From Eupeodes corollae (taxonomy: Eukaryota; Arthropoda; Insecta; Diptera; Syrphidae), in the NCBI RefSeq assembly GCF_945859685.1, contig NC_079149.1, forward strand, positions 23,595,118-23,659,117: a stretch of DNA of 64,000 nt, given 5' to 3'. Positions within the stretch are counted from its first letter, which is position 1; every line of letters starts with the position of its first letter. Below, in pieces: positions 23,606-35,089 of this stretch. The position numbers and the translations under genes were made by a program. A model generated the notes under the pieces. The model was not told where the DNA came from and ran no database searches. It worked only from the letters and a program-made list of their open reading frames with translations.

Positions 23606-23611
23606 TTTATA
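23606..23611 (-). promoter_or_regulatory. TATA box (candidate CSP-A promoter)
   Basis: TATAAA within AGAATATAAATCTTCC on the minus strand, in a local island of higher GC (about 23.5-23.8 kb), followed about 180 nt later by a consensus donor. This is the usual layout of a fly promoter with a short first exon. Confidence 0.5.
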
Positions 23612-23829
23612 TTCTACCACTCTGGTGCTGCTGCCGGTTTGTACGACGGTGGATAGTTGGACAATGACAATATCACTTAACACCCTCGAGACTTTATATA
23701 GATTGGTTAAGAGTGTCTCGTAATTTGTTGTTGTAGCTTTGTGGTTAAAGTAAAGTTGTTTGGTGATGATTATGAGCAGCAGCAACAACACCAGTAGCTA
23801 CTTCTAGTTAAGGCTTGTGGTTGGATCAA

Positions 23830-26140
23830 GACAACATGCATTAAGTTAGGTCTCAAAAACTCTCTATAGTTTAGGTAGTGATGTTGGTAAAATTAGAGAC
23901 CAATAGTTGAGATCATTTTTTTTTTCATTTTTTGGGACTTTGATATTTAACAATATCAATTTGGTTTGATTAAATTATTAGCATGACGTTTAAAAAATTA
24001 TAAATTTCTGAGAATATTTTTAGTCAATTTGACAGAACAGGAACATTTATTGTAAACAAAATTCTTGACCAAAATTCAATTCAATTTTGATTTCACTTTT
24101 TTTTGTATTTGAATAGTTCGACAGAAAATACTTCATTAAGAAGTCGAACCATACTGATTCTAATCTCAGGGTTTGGAAAGTAAATATAAGTAATTTGTGT
24201 AAGAAATATTGGTTATGTTTTTAAGCATACTGAGTAAAGGTATCATAGATCTTAAAACTTCATACTTCAGATATTTGTTAGTTATTATTGACACCACTTA
24301 AAAATATAGAAAAAGACTAAAAGCGTACAAGAAGTTAATGGGTCTATCTTTCAATACTTGAAACTTACCTACACACAAAAATAATAATAAACAAACTTGA
24401 ACTTTTTTGAGATATTATGAGACAAGATATTGTTTTCCAAATTTTCATTATTTTGATAAGTGATTTTGATCGTTGATCATAAATATCTCCAAAAAAAATT
24501 AGTATACAAAATTTTAAGAAAAGATTTTAAAACTTGATACAATTCCTTGCAAGGATAGTTCAAAACTTTTATGTTATCATTTTTTTAAGATTCAATCTGG
24601 TCAAAAAATAAGTAGAAGAATTGTTATTGTCCTAAAAGCTGATATCAAAAGCAAACTTTATATTTGCATAATGTATTTTATCAAACAATTTTTGCATTAG
24701 ACATCAAAAAAATAAAACGAATTTCAATATTTCTGAAAGATCTTTGGCTTTCATCAAAATCAAGAAAATGTTATCTAACTTTAATTACAATTCCTGCGAA
24801 GTTTCTCCTGATGTGAATTCGGCTAAAATAATTTTAAGTAAATGACAATTAAAATGGACGAATTTGATAGGTTTCACAGGTGTAGTGAAATTGATAGCTT
24901 AAAAGCTATCATAACAAAAATGTGATGTGTAGTTACAAGACGATTTTACAAACGACTGGATCATTTTCTCAGTTACGTTTTATCGATAAAAAAACATTCT
25001 GGTGACCGACAAAGGTTTGAAAATAAACCATAAAAAATTAAGAATGGTATTGAAAAAAAAACTTTTTTGATACTTTTATTTAGAATTTTTATAGGCATCA
25101 CTTCAACCATTTCAACAATTAATTTTAAAAATTCTAATCTGAAATTACACAGACAGAAAGCTCGGTGATAGTCAATTTGATTATGGAATATGTGATAGTC
25201 ACTTATCACTTTACCAGATTCTTATTCTTTTTCTAAAACTTCATATGAAACAAAAAAATCTTAAAACTCATTTTATTTGCTTTTTTCAATCATTCAAAAT
25301 CTAAACTTGAGGAGTAATATTTATCAAGGTAAAAACTATCATCCATAAAATTTGGCTATTTATTGTTTCAAAATTAAAAAAAAAATAGAATTTTCTGTTA
25401 CGTCTTCTAAGCTTTTAGTGCAATTGTTTTAAATTAGTAGTTTTTGGACTATTGTTGGCTTATTACAAAAAAAAATAATACATTAACGTCGAAATTAAAA
25501 AAATGATTCAAAGAAACCATTTAAAGAATTTTCATTACCTTTGACGAAGGCAACATAATTTCACCGACTATTAATACGCAAGTAATTTCTTTTGTTTTAC
25601 AATAATTATTAAAAATAGTTCAATCCAGACTATAGTGCTCTCTTAAATCCCGTTTTTTCTTGTTGTTGTTGTTGTTGTTATTATTTTTTTGTTTTGTTTT
25701 ACTGTTGATGATGATTTTTTGATTTGCGGTGATGTTTTTGGATTACGTGTTAATTTTTGTAGTATAAAAGTATTAAATTCGAATCAGGTTGTTTATGTTA
25801 AAGTTGACAATTTTACTATGTAGATGAACTTTAACATAACATAAAATGGCTTAATTAAAAAAATAAATAAGTACCTAGTTTTGAGAATATAATTTAATAT
25901 GGGAGCAATAAAAAAAGGTTATAAAGACTAATTAACTAGACAATCGCTTTGAAAACAATAAAACAACAATTATAGTCAATTCGTTAATTCCAATTTTAGA
26001 CAGACTATAGATTTTATCGAAATCTAAGTTTTGGGAATATTTTGGAGAAATTTATTTGCATCGAAGTACAATTTTATTTTCCAATAACACATTTTATTTC
26101 AACAATGGAATCTAAAATGAATTTTCGAACGAGATACAAG
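23830..26140. other. Upstream region, no gene seen
   Basis: AT-rich sequence upstream of the candidate promoter. A (TTG)n tract lies near 25660-25685. No open frame with recognisable homology and no clear element were found. It may hold regulatory sites that cannot be recognised by eye. Confidence 0.4.
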
Positions 26141-26146
26141 AACTAC

Positions 26147-27847
26147 AAAAGGGGATTGCTCATTTTATAAGGGACATCCGGCCCATAGTGTACACCAATG
26201 AATTTGGTATCAAATTAAAGGTTGTTCTTAGCCGGATATATCTGCAAAAATATTTTGTCGATAACTCATGGGAGATCCGAAATATTTGAGATTGAAGTTC
26301 GAAATGTCCAACCATTAAAAATCAGCACTTTTTTGACATAAATGCTAATATCTTTGGATATAGAAAAGGTAGGAAAATCAAAAAGGTATTCAAATAAAGG
26401 TGTCAAAAATATCTTTCAAACAAAACTAAAATTACATTTCTATGATTTATATATTTTGAGTTATTTTTAATCAAACCTTTGAATAACAGCATTTTTTAGG
26501 CAATCTTTTGTACAATAATACCTTTTAAAATTCAATGATGATATTATTTGTTTTGGCATCAATAAGTGGATTAGTTCACAACCTTTATTTTCATATATAA
26601 TTGTTTAGGGTTTCTTCAACAATTTATTCATTTTGCCAATAATAATTCAAAAATATGCTCCCGAAATACAAACAAAATCCTATACCTAACACTATAATGT
26701 TAGAAGAGTAGCATGTGAGCGGTATAAGCTTAACATACAGGAAAGAGTTAACCACTCAGGCTATTAAATATCTGCCAATAAGTTTTTTTCCGTTATATTT
26801 TTTGGTTTGATGCAGTTGATATTTGGTTTTTTGATGTGATTTCTTCTTAAAATATGTTTTTTCACAAAAATGGATTACGATTCAACTTTTAATGAAAATC
26901 CAAGTAACGTAAATAGTTCCCAAGTGCAAAGAATCGAACCTAGCTCAGGTGTGGGAAATCGAAGACAGGTATGCGTTAATTGCCAAAGGTCAATTCTACG
27001 TTTTAGATCGCATATGCTTTCATCAAATAATGAGAGACAAGTTGGAATAAGGAACATCGTAATTGAATGGGTAAAATTAATAAAAATAGAAGACTCGTTA
27101 TTTTGTAAAATAGCTTTTATTTTTATGCATTTTCTTAAAGGTGCATAATTCAGATCGAATTGGCCATAGATGTTGGGTGCGCGTTGACAGAATTTCTGGT
27201 CATGCTCCAATGATTGTAAATGCAGCGCAACCCGAATGCTCGATCACCTTACCACATCTCACAGGGGCTTCAGACTCACAAAATCATTGCTTTGTACCTG
27301 ACTGTTCTTCCTCCGAGAGACTGATGGTTCCAACATGGCTTAGAATTAAGTTATTTATTGATTTTAATTATTATGTTCCCAAAAATTGCAGAATATGCAG
27401 ATTTTATTTACAAAATGATTTATGGCATGAGATTTTGTCAAATAATTCTATCAACCAAGCCTTCACGTCTGACCATATTGAGGATTTTGCTACTTTTGTT
27501 AAAGAAAAACACAGCTTGTTTAACTTTAACAATATTGAAGCAATGTCGGATGACTTTGTTCATTTTTGGCTTGGGCTGTCTTAACACCAATTTTTCAATC
27601 TTGACACCTTTATTTAAATACCTTTTTGATTTTCCTAGCTTTTCCTTATACAAAGATATTAGCATTTATGTCGAAAAAGTGCTGATTTTTAATGGTTGGA
27701 CGTTTCGAACTTCAATCTCAAATATCTTGGATCTCCCATAAGTTATCGACAAAATATTTTTGCAGATATATCCGGCTTAGAACAACCTTTAATTTGATAC
27801 TAAATTCATTGGTGTACACTCCGGGCCGAAAATGAGCATACCCCTTT
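26147..27847. mobile_element. DNA transposon with about 250 bp terminal inverted repeats
   Basis: The left 26147-26410 and right 27597-27847 segments are near-identical inverted repeats, beginning AAAGGGG-x-x-TGCTCATTTT and sharing GTGTACACCAATGAATTT and GCCGGATATATCTGCAAAAA. The left copy has about 12 extra bases near 26172. The low divergence suggests a recent insertion. Between them is one spliced gene (26870-27584). The tip and target duplication do not settle the superfamily. The gene lacks a recognisable DDE domain, so the element looks internally deleted or carries an accessory gene only. Confidence 0.9.
26870..27584 (+). CDS. Cys-rich transposon protein, two exons, 214 aa
   Basis: Exon 1 (26870-27070, 67 codons) starts at ATG within the element and ends TGG|GTAAAA; a 70-nt intron ends TTCTTAAAG|; exon 2 (27141-27584) runs in phase 0 to TAA. 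The joined protein has CVNCQRSILRFRSH near residue 35, HRCWVRVDRISGH near 76, CFVPDCSSSERLMVPTWLRI near 114, and KNCRICRFYL near 144, i.e. spaced Cys/His pairs that suggest zinc binding, followed by a helical tail. Similar N-terminal modules are remembered from arthropod transposases that continue into a DDE_4 domain, but none follows here. The frame is intact, unlike nearly every other transposon gene in the window. Function unknown: possibly DNA binding, or a truncated transposase. Confidence 0.7.
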
Positions 27848-28840
27848 AGCTATTTTTGTGTTTGATTTTTTTAAGTTCAATAAATGGATATCCACCTTTA
27901 TTGAAAAAATGATAAACAAATACTAAAAAATAGTCAATTTATTTTAGTTTCCTTAGTTTTTACATTTGTCACTTTAAAAACATTTCGGGCTTAACATCGT
28001 CCCTAACTTTTTAATATGTTCTTCTATTTATTGAAAGCAGTTCTAATCTTCCAACAGAATGTTTCTATGTTTTTTAAAATCGCAAACTTCGATAACCCGT
28101 GCTCTTAGCTTTTATTAGTGCCTGTCATACTTAAAGTCTTGTATTCAATCTCTAGACCCTAATTTATAAAAAATGACAGATGAAAATTCTAAAAATTTGC
28201 CACACTTGTCTGACAAATCCGTATTCTACAACAAACTGACAAGTGACAAATCTGTCAGAAAATACTATGACAAATATATCATAGCCATTTTGTTATTGTC
28301 ATATATTTTTGTAGTGACAATGTCAAAATGCAATCTTGAAATGTGTCATTATCGAAAAACGATAAAATATAGAACAAAACTTTTGCATTTTGTTTCAATT
28401 TCATAGTTTCTAGATCAATTTGTTCGATGTTAAAAGTAACAGAACGCTAGTCCTCTTTCAATTTTAAAATGTGTTTTTTTTTTTTAAACCGTGTTTTATT
28501 ATTAAAAAGTGTAGTGGACGATGTTGTAAAGCTTCTCATCTATTTTTGCCGTGCAAACATGCCCTGCCATTTATTAACATTTGACTCCATAATTGATTGA
28601 TAAACTTCATGGAAATGGGCTATTTCATTCCATTTTTTGAATGGAGAGCTTTTTGTTTCCAAAAGTCTGACCATTTTTGTAAAGACTTATTTTACATCTT
28701 TTCATCACCAATTGCAAATAATCATAGTTGGCTTTCAGATTTTGTATGTATATACCAGATTCCAAATACTTTGACGAAAAATCTCTGTAACGTTTCAAAC
28801 AAATTAAAAAACACATATTCAAAAGTATCGAAAACAACGC

Positions 28841-28993
28841 CATCGTAGTTATTGGGTGCACCCAATTAATAAGAGAAGAGATGAAGTGGGAACATTCGCC
28901 TCTTTAATGAAAGAATTACGGGCAGACGAAAAAAAATTCTTTAATTACTTTCGAATTTCAATTTCATCCTTTGACGAGATTCATAACCTATAA
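28841..28993 (+). pseudogene. Harbinger transposase, N-terminal piece
   Basis: Reads RRDEVGTFASLMKELRADEK then KFFNYFRISISSFDEIHNL and a stop. This is the common N-terminal motif of PIF/Harbinger transposases (W-V-H-P-I-N, then F-x-x-L-M-x-E-L-R, then F-F-N-Y-F-R). Its C-terminal counterpart is 1.5 kb away at 30503-30776, with repeat R1 copy 2 in between. Confidence 0.8.
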
Positions 28994-29044
28994 AAACAGT
29001 ATTCAACGACAAAACACTAAAATGAAAAAGAGGCTATGATAAGA

Positions 29045-30420
29045 CCCACGCTTAAAAGGTTTCGTGTTAAGTTAACAGTTGAATTATTCTTTAATATTTT
29101 AAAATTACCAACAATATTTTTCATATAAATAAATAGTTTAGTTTGAAAATCTTGTGTTGTTAAAAAGACTTTTAGTCGAAAACAAATTGTTATCAATTTT
29201 GGTCACATTTCTTAATTTTTTATAAATTGGATAAATGCAATGAATTTGGGAGATATCAAGAACCGAACATCAATTTTAACACAATTTGCGTACAATTATT
29301 TGAAGATCTTATTTTTTTTATGAAAAAACGGTCTGTTGGATTAAAAAGAAAATACTTCTGAATATCAAAAACAATATTTTCTGTGAAACAGAAAAAAAGC
29401 TTAAAGATAATATTTTTAATTTTTGAAAAGATATTACAGTCGAAAATTTATTTATGTCAACTTTTGTTAATTTTTAGGAAGTTATTGTAATGGGTACGAT
29501 TTGTCAAATTGAAAATTTTGACATTTCTCGACGTTTCAAGGTTCCTAGAGTTGAAATAAAAGATTTTTAGAAAGATGTCTGTGCGTGCGTGTGTACGTAC
29601 GTTTGTACGTCCGTACGTCCGTACGTTCGCGACGTTTTTTTCGTCGTCCATAGCTCAAGAACCAGAAGAGATATCGATTTCAAATAAATTTTGTTATACA
29701 GATAACAGGGCAGAAAGGGCTCTCAAGAAAATTGCGTTGGTGGTTTTTTTTACAATAGCAGTTTGAAAAAAGGTGAAAATTTTGGTTAACCCTAAATATC
29801 TTACGAACCAAAAACGCTAGAAACTTGAATTAAATTTTATATAATATATAGTAACGTGATTTCAAAGAAGTATATTTTTTGAAAAAATTCCATTTAACGG
29901 TTTTTTATTAATCAAAAAACTGAAAAAAAATTTGTCACCTCCAAAATTTTACGACTCAAATATGATTTCATCTCCAAAATAATTTTGTGCAACGAAGAAT
30001 AATGTTTTTTGACATCTGATGAAATTTTGAAAAACATCGAATGACAGTTTTTGTACAAAAAATTAAAAACCTTAACAAAATAAACATACAAATTGGTAAA
30101 AATTGATTTCGACTCAAATATCTTTTCAAATATTTGAAATATTGGCTTCAAACTACATTCAACATTCGATAAAATTTTGAAAAAAAATCGAATTGACAGT
30201 AAAATTTTCGAAGCGACAAATTTTTTCCAGTTTTTTTTTATTTATAAAAAAATCGTTAATTGGATTTTTTCCAAAAATATAATTATATTGTATCACGTTA
30301 CAATATATTATATAAAATTTAATTCAAGTCTCTACCAAATCCTTCAGAAACAATTGGATTTTGAAAAAAATGCTAATTTTCGCCATAGCATAGGAGTGGT
30401 ATGTAGTAATTAAATTAATG
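29045..30420. repeat. Inverted-arm repeat R1, copy 2, inside a Harbinger gene
   Basis: Starts near CGCTTAAAAGGTTTCGTGTT, which matches the R1 left arm at 11.68 kb, runs through the GAACCGAACATC arm, then the central module (29480-29820: GTTATTGTAATGGGTACG, then a TACGTACGT/CCGTACG-rich stretch at 29588-29630), and ends in inverted arm units (CGAATTGACAG near 30188). It separates two halves of one transposase gene, so it inserted after the Harbinger element. Confidence 0.75.
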
Positions 30421-30502
30421 CGTACATTTTATTTAAATTACTCAAACCATTAAAATTAACAGAAATGACACTCATTAACTGATAGTTCTGAAGTGCTTAA
30501 TT

Positions 30503-30776
30503 TTTTCGTTGGAGATGAAGCTTTTGATCAACGTAAACACCTTCTACGACCATTTGGAGGGTCAAACCTATCAATCGAAAAATGAATTTTCATTTCATTT
30601 TTTTAATTGGAATTTCAAATAATAAGTGGCATATTTTTCACCGACCAATTAACGTTAAACCAGATTTTGCTATCGGTATTGTTAAAGCTTGTGTTGTATT
30701 GCATAATTTTAAAAAAAACAGGGATGAAATATTATTGGACGATACTACAACAATTACAGTATTGGGTGACTTATAA
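30503..30776 (+). pseudogene. Harbinger transposase, C-terminal piece
   Basis: Reads VGDEAFDQRKHLLRPFGGSN LSIEK, then after a frame change KWHIFHRPINVKPDFAIGIV KACVVLHNF. GDEAF carries the second catalytic Asp region and the VLHNF end is the usual C-terminal landmark of HARBI1-like enzymes. The part that would hold the catalytic Glu is scrambled. It belongs with 28841-28993. Confidence 0.8.
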
Positions 30777-31209
30777 CCAGAACAATCATAACGTGGAGGT
30801 TTATTGGCAAACAATATTCGACAGAAATTATGCAACTATTTTGTAGGCGTTGGAAAGGTCCCATGGCAAATGTCAAAAGTGTATTAGAAAAATTGTGTTT
30901 TTTTTGTTTACTTAAATACTCAATTATAATACTAGTAAGCAAATAAACCCAAATTACTTATATTTATACTTTATAATATAAATACTCACCAAATGCATTT
31001 TTGTCTTTATTTTGTAATTAATTGAAATGAGACTTCAATTTAATGCAAACTTCTTCTAACCCGTTTCTTGTATCATTCCTATCTTTATAAAGTTCTAGTG
31101 ATTTATCCCATAGCACAGGTCGACAAGAGAAATAAATTATTCTGTGTCAATATCATCAGTCATTAATAAAATATAATATTATGCTCAAGGTATTCACCCT
31201 TTTTATTTC

Positions 31210-31760
31210 ACCTTAAAGTAGAACTTTCAATTGTATCTCGGCAAAAGGTCCAAGTATTCTCCCATGGAAGTACTTTACAAATATCATCAATAAATAAAGC
31301 AAAAAGTAATGGACTTAAAATTCAGCCTTGGGGAACACCTTTCGATGTTTACTGCTGCATTTTATAAAATAAGAAAGTTAAAGTACATCATCAAGAATTT
31401 CTGGGAGACTCCTAGCGTTGAGAGCTTGTATATCAGAGCTAGTCTATTTATCTCTGTCGAATGCTGCTTTAATGTCGACAAAGCAAGGGTATATTTTTTC
31501 TTTTTTCAATTGACTTTCTAGCAATACTTGTAAACGTAAAAATACGGTGCGTTGAAAACACGCCCAAAAACCGGCTTGAAACTTGCTTAGAAGGTTTCTG
31601 TCTTCGATCTACTCGTATTTTGTAAGACTTCCATAGAATATTGAAGTAAGAATCTTTCTTAAACTGTTTATAACAGAAACTCCTGTGTAATTTCCTGCTA
31701 GATTTTTATTTCAGCTTGTGTAAATTGGAAACGTAACTGCTTTGTTTATATTTTGTGTAC
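31210..31760 (-). pseudogene. LINE reverse transcriptase fragment
   Basis: The minus strand reads NLAGNYTGVSVINSLRKILT (about 31690), LLSKFQAGF (31590), a VDIKAAFDR motif with the first catalytic Asp (about 31485), YKLSTLGVSQKFL, and GVPQG-x-ILSPLLFALFIDDI (31340-31280). Stops and frame changes are frequent and the FADD box is not seen. It resembles the LINE tail at 53.2-54.1 kb in general type; they may be two pieces of one family. Confidence 0.8.
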
Positions 31761-31769
31761 AATTGCCTG

Positions 31770-33250
31770 TCGCAAAAGTATTGAACTTTGAAGCCCTACA
31801 CACAGACTTATATACCTATTACTGCTGAATCACAAGTATCATGCCATCCACCTTTAAGCGATTTGAGGATACACCCTTTCCGATTATGTTATAACTTTTC
31901 CAAAAAACAGATTGTCTTAAATATGCGTTTATAAAAGCATTCGAACAAAAATTAAAGTAACAGAAAAAGGACTTGTTGACAGTTTAATGTGAATTAAACA
32001 CAATTTTTACGAGGACATTATTTTTATTTTCAGTCTACTGGAACTAATGTCCATCTAATTTAATAGCAGACGACTATGGCATCAGCAAAAAGAAGAAATA
32101 GAAACAAAGATAACAAAAAAAGGTTAAAACGACATTTTTTTGGCCCAAAAACCAGAAGTCCAAGATATTTAACAATGATTGTCCTTATATCCGATATATA
32201 TTTGTACTAATGCCTTAATGGCTCTTAGACTAATTGAAATATATGTAGTTACACAATGTAAACATATCTGTGTTTGTGTATATGACCAGCTTTTATTATT
32301 GTTGGTAAATTGTTTTATATCAAGAATAGAGCCATTTATGTATCTTTAGGTTTCATAATCCAATTCCATAATGTTTAATGTTCAACTCTGTGCTACCATT
32401 GCGAGTTAATTCTTCGAAAAGCCAACAAAAAGTATTTTTATATCGCTTTATTGAACAATAATTATTATTTTGTTTTATTTATTTGAAGCGTTATATTGAC
32501 TTTTTCATATTAGTTCTTTTATTCTTTCGAAGTTAATCAATATTGACATAAAAAGTTAAAATTTCGTTCAATATGTTTCCACGCACAAATTCCAATTAGA
32601 AGTAGATTGGATTCCGTTTTTATAAATTTCATATAGAATTAGTTGTAGTAGTTGAAAGTTATAGAGTTCAGGAGTGAGATATAAAAATGAATTTTTATTT
32701 TTACGAAAAAAATTGAACTGAATTGGTATTCAAATCATATTTTTTTTTAAATAAAAATAATTACATTCCTATTCCTCGAAAATAGAGAAAGTAGAGAATC
32801 GGTTGTTCAAAATAATTTTTGTTGTAGTATTAACACTTGAGTTCTTTGGAGTATTTGAATACCAAAAACTATTTTTGTTTCAAATTAAAGTATTTTTTGG
32901 TAATTTTGGGAGGCGGGTAGAAAAATGCAAAACCCCTTGAAGTTTGCATATCTATCAAATAAATTCAAATTTTATTAACAATTATATAGGTTGTATGCTT
33001 GTGTCTTCTAAATCTAAGGGATTTTCATTGACTCTCATTGCGATAGGAAAAAAATTATCTTTAATGAAAAATTAACATAAAACGCGTATACATAAGTACC
33101 TGTAAAAAAGGTATTTTGAAATTGTACTTTGTGAAAATATTATGGTAAAATATAAACTTATTAAAATTTAAAAAATAAAAGTACAAAATTAAGTTTTCAA
33201 CCATATGCACTTCGTCTCACATGGATAGTGACAAACTTGTTTGGATTGGG
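31770..33250. other. AT-rich spacer, nothing recognised
   Basis: No coding, RNA or repeat signal could be supported in this stretch. Confidence 0.4.
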
Positions 33251-33254
33251 ATCA

Positions 33255-34835
33255 TGACGAAATCTAGAATGCCAAAAATCTCGGTTGCCGAAAATCTCGA
33301 AAATAAAAAAAAAAATTATCTAGAACGCAAAAATCTGGAATCCACAAAAATCCAAAATTAACAAAAATCTCAAAAGACTCTATCTAGAAAAAAATCTCGA
33401 AAAAAATAAAAATTCGAGATTTTTTTTTTGTATTTTTAACAGTTAAAACTCAATAAAACATAAATACACATCGTGAATTTTAAACATTTTTTTTTTATAT
33501 TATACGCGCACTCAAGGGGATATGAATACCCTTATCATGATAAATCACAGTGCGAGCAATTAAGAAGGGAGGATAGGATTAGAAAGGAGATACCGATGCA
33601 CATTGGTTTTGAATGTCTGCATATTGTAATGAGTGGGAAACATTGAGTCTGGTAAAGCATTCCACATTCGTGTGGTGCGACTGAAGAAAGAATCTCTGTA
33701 CTTTACAGTACGTCCGAAATTAGGCTCAAGGGTAAACTGATGAGCATTTCTAGAGGAACGGGTATTACGGTTGAATTGTTTGAGGGGCAACTGGCTATTT
33801 CATTAGAGCATTGTTTATGAAAGTAGCGATAAAATAATGACAGGCATGAAACCTTACGACGGTGCTCGAGAGATACAAAAGTTTCAGTTAGACAACGGTC
33901 ACCTATCATCTTTAGAGCTCTCTTTTGAATTCTGTCTAGGAGACTCAAGTAGGTTATAGGAGCACCTGCCCAGATATGGGAATTGTACTCGAATTTCGGA
34001 CGAATATAGGCTTTATAGATTATAGCCAGATCAGTTGGAGTAAAAAACTTCTTGTACCTTCGGAGAAAACCTAAACACTTAGCAGCATTTTTGGCGATGT
34101 CAAATATGTGATCACTCCACAACAAGTGGTTTGTAATGCACATACCTAAGACCTCGATGCAAGTACCACTCATGGATAGTGGCATAGGGAAAAGGTTACG
34201 CTTTTGTGACAGTAGACAGCATTGAGTTTTCGAAGCATTAAATTCTACACGGTTTTTGATTCCCCATTGGACAATGCTGTCAAGATCAGAATTTAATGAG
34301 CTCATCATACGCTGCCGTTGGTAGTCCACATCCGAAGAACAAGGATGAGAATCTAGAAACGAATATGAAAAGCTGAGGGTACTGTCATCAGCGAAACAAT
34401 TAAGTGGGTTAGAAGTTTCTGACAAAAGATCATTTATAAAAATAAGGAAAAGTGTCGGAGACAAAACGGAGCCCTGAGGCACACCAGCGTTTATTTTGTG
34501 GATATCAGATTTGAACCCGTCCAAGACTGCTTGAATTGAACGGTCCGAAAGGTAATTTCTAACCCAACGAAGAAGGGATTCATCAAAACCAAATGCACGC
34601 ATTTTCGATAAGAGAGCTTCGTGCCAAACATGCCTTTGAAATATCAATCTCAAAAATAAAAAAAAACATACATTCTGGATTTTTGCATTCGAGATTTTTT
34701 TTTCTAGATTTTGGCATTTCGAGATTTTATTTTCTAGATTTTTGTTTTCGAGATTTTTTCCATTCTAGATTTTTGTTTTCAAGATTTTCGTATTCGAGAT
34801 TTTTACTTTCTAGATAATTAATTTCTAGATATCGT
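33255..34835. repeat. Foldback-like element of TCTAGA/TCGAGA units, hosting a LINE
   Basis: The left arm (33255-33425) carries units such as ATCTAGAATGCCAAAAATCT and AAAATCTCGAAAA. The right arm (34650-34835) carries the same units inverted (GGCATTTCGAGATTTTATTT, TTTTCTAGATTTTTG). The outer tips also match inverted (ACGAAATCTAGAA at 33258; ACGATATCTAGAA reading in from 34835). A LINE fills the middle. Period is about 20-25 bp, alternating TCTAG and TCGAG. The arms would fold into a long imperfect hairpin. Confidence 0.7.
33560..34653 (-). pseudogene. LINE reverse transcriptase, 5'-truncated
   Basis: A 316-codon frame (34653-33703) starts inside the RT domain: FGFDESLLRWVRNYLSDRSI, then INAGVPQGSVLSPTLFLIFI, then CFADDSTLSFS (catalytic Asp pair), then a thumb/connection region with GLRRY-like YKKFFTPTDLAIIYKAYIRP and HIWAGAP. 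The C-terminus lies in another frame from about 33790 (FNRNTRSSRNAHQFTLEPNF, FFSRTTRMWNALP, stop at 33560). So there is one frameshift near 33790. The 5' end is lost at the junction with the foldback arm. A second copy of the same 3' end is at 62.94-63.06 kb. Clade within the CR1/Jockey group not resolved. Confidence 0.88.
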
Positions 34836-35089
34836 GGTAGACCCTTCTATAAAAACCCAATTGTGGAATGTATGATGTTTGTATTGAATTTGTATTGGAA
34901 AAAAATCTGCATTTAGTTGATGAATACAAGTTCTATGCAGGTCTTTCCGAAAAAGGTCATAAAACTTTCTGTTTTTTTTGTCACATGAATAGGGACAAGA
35001 TTTAAATTTACCTGTAAGACCCTTTAAAGTAAATAAAATAACAAAGAATCGTATGGTTCAGGTAAATAATGGTTTCATTAAATGGATTT

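Noticed and set aside
27358..27741. 127-codon plus-strand frame
   Set aside because: Alternative frame of exon 2 of the transposon gene running on into the terminal repeat; the spliced frame explains the region better.
29575..29766. 63-codon plus-strand frame over the CGTACG-rich module
   Set aside because: Repeat-encoded Val-Arg-Thr pattern comes from the CGTACGT repeats; other R1 copies do not keep the frame.
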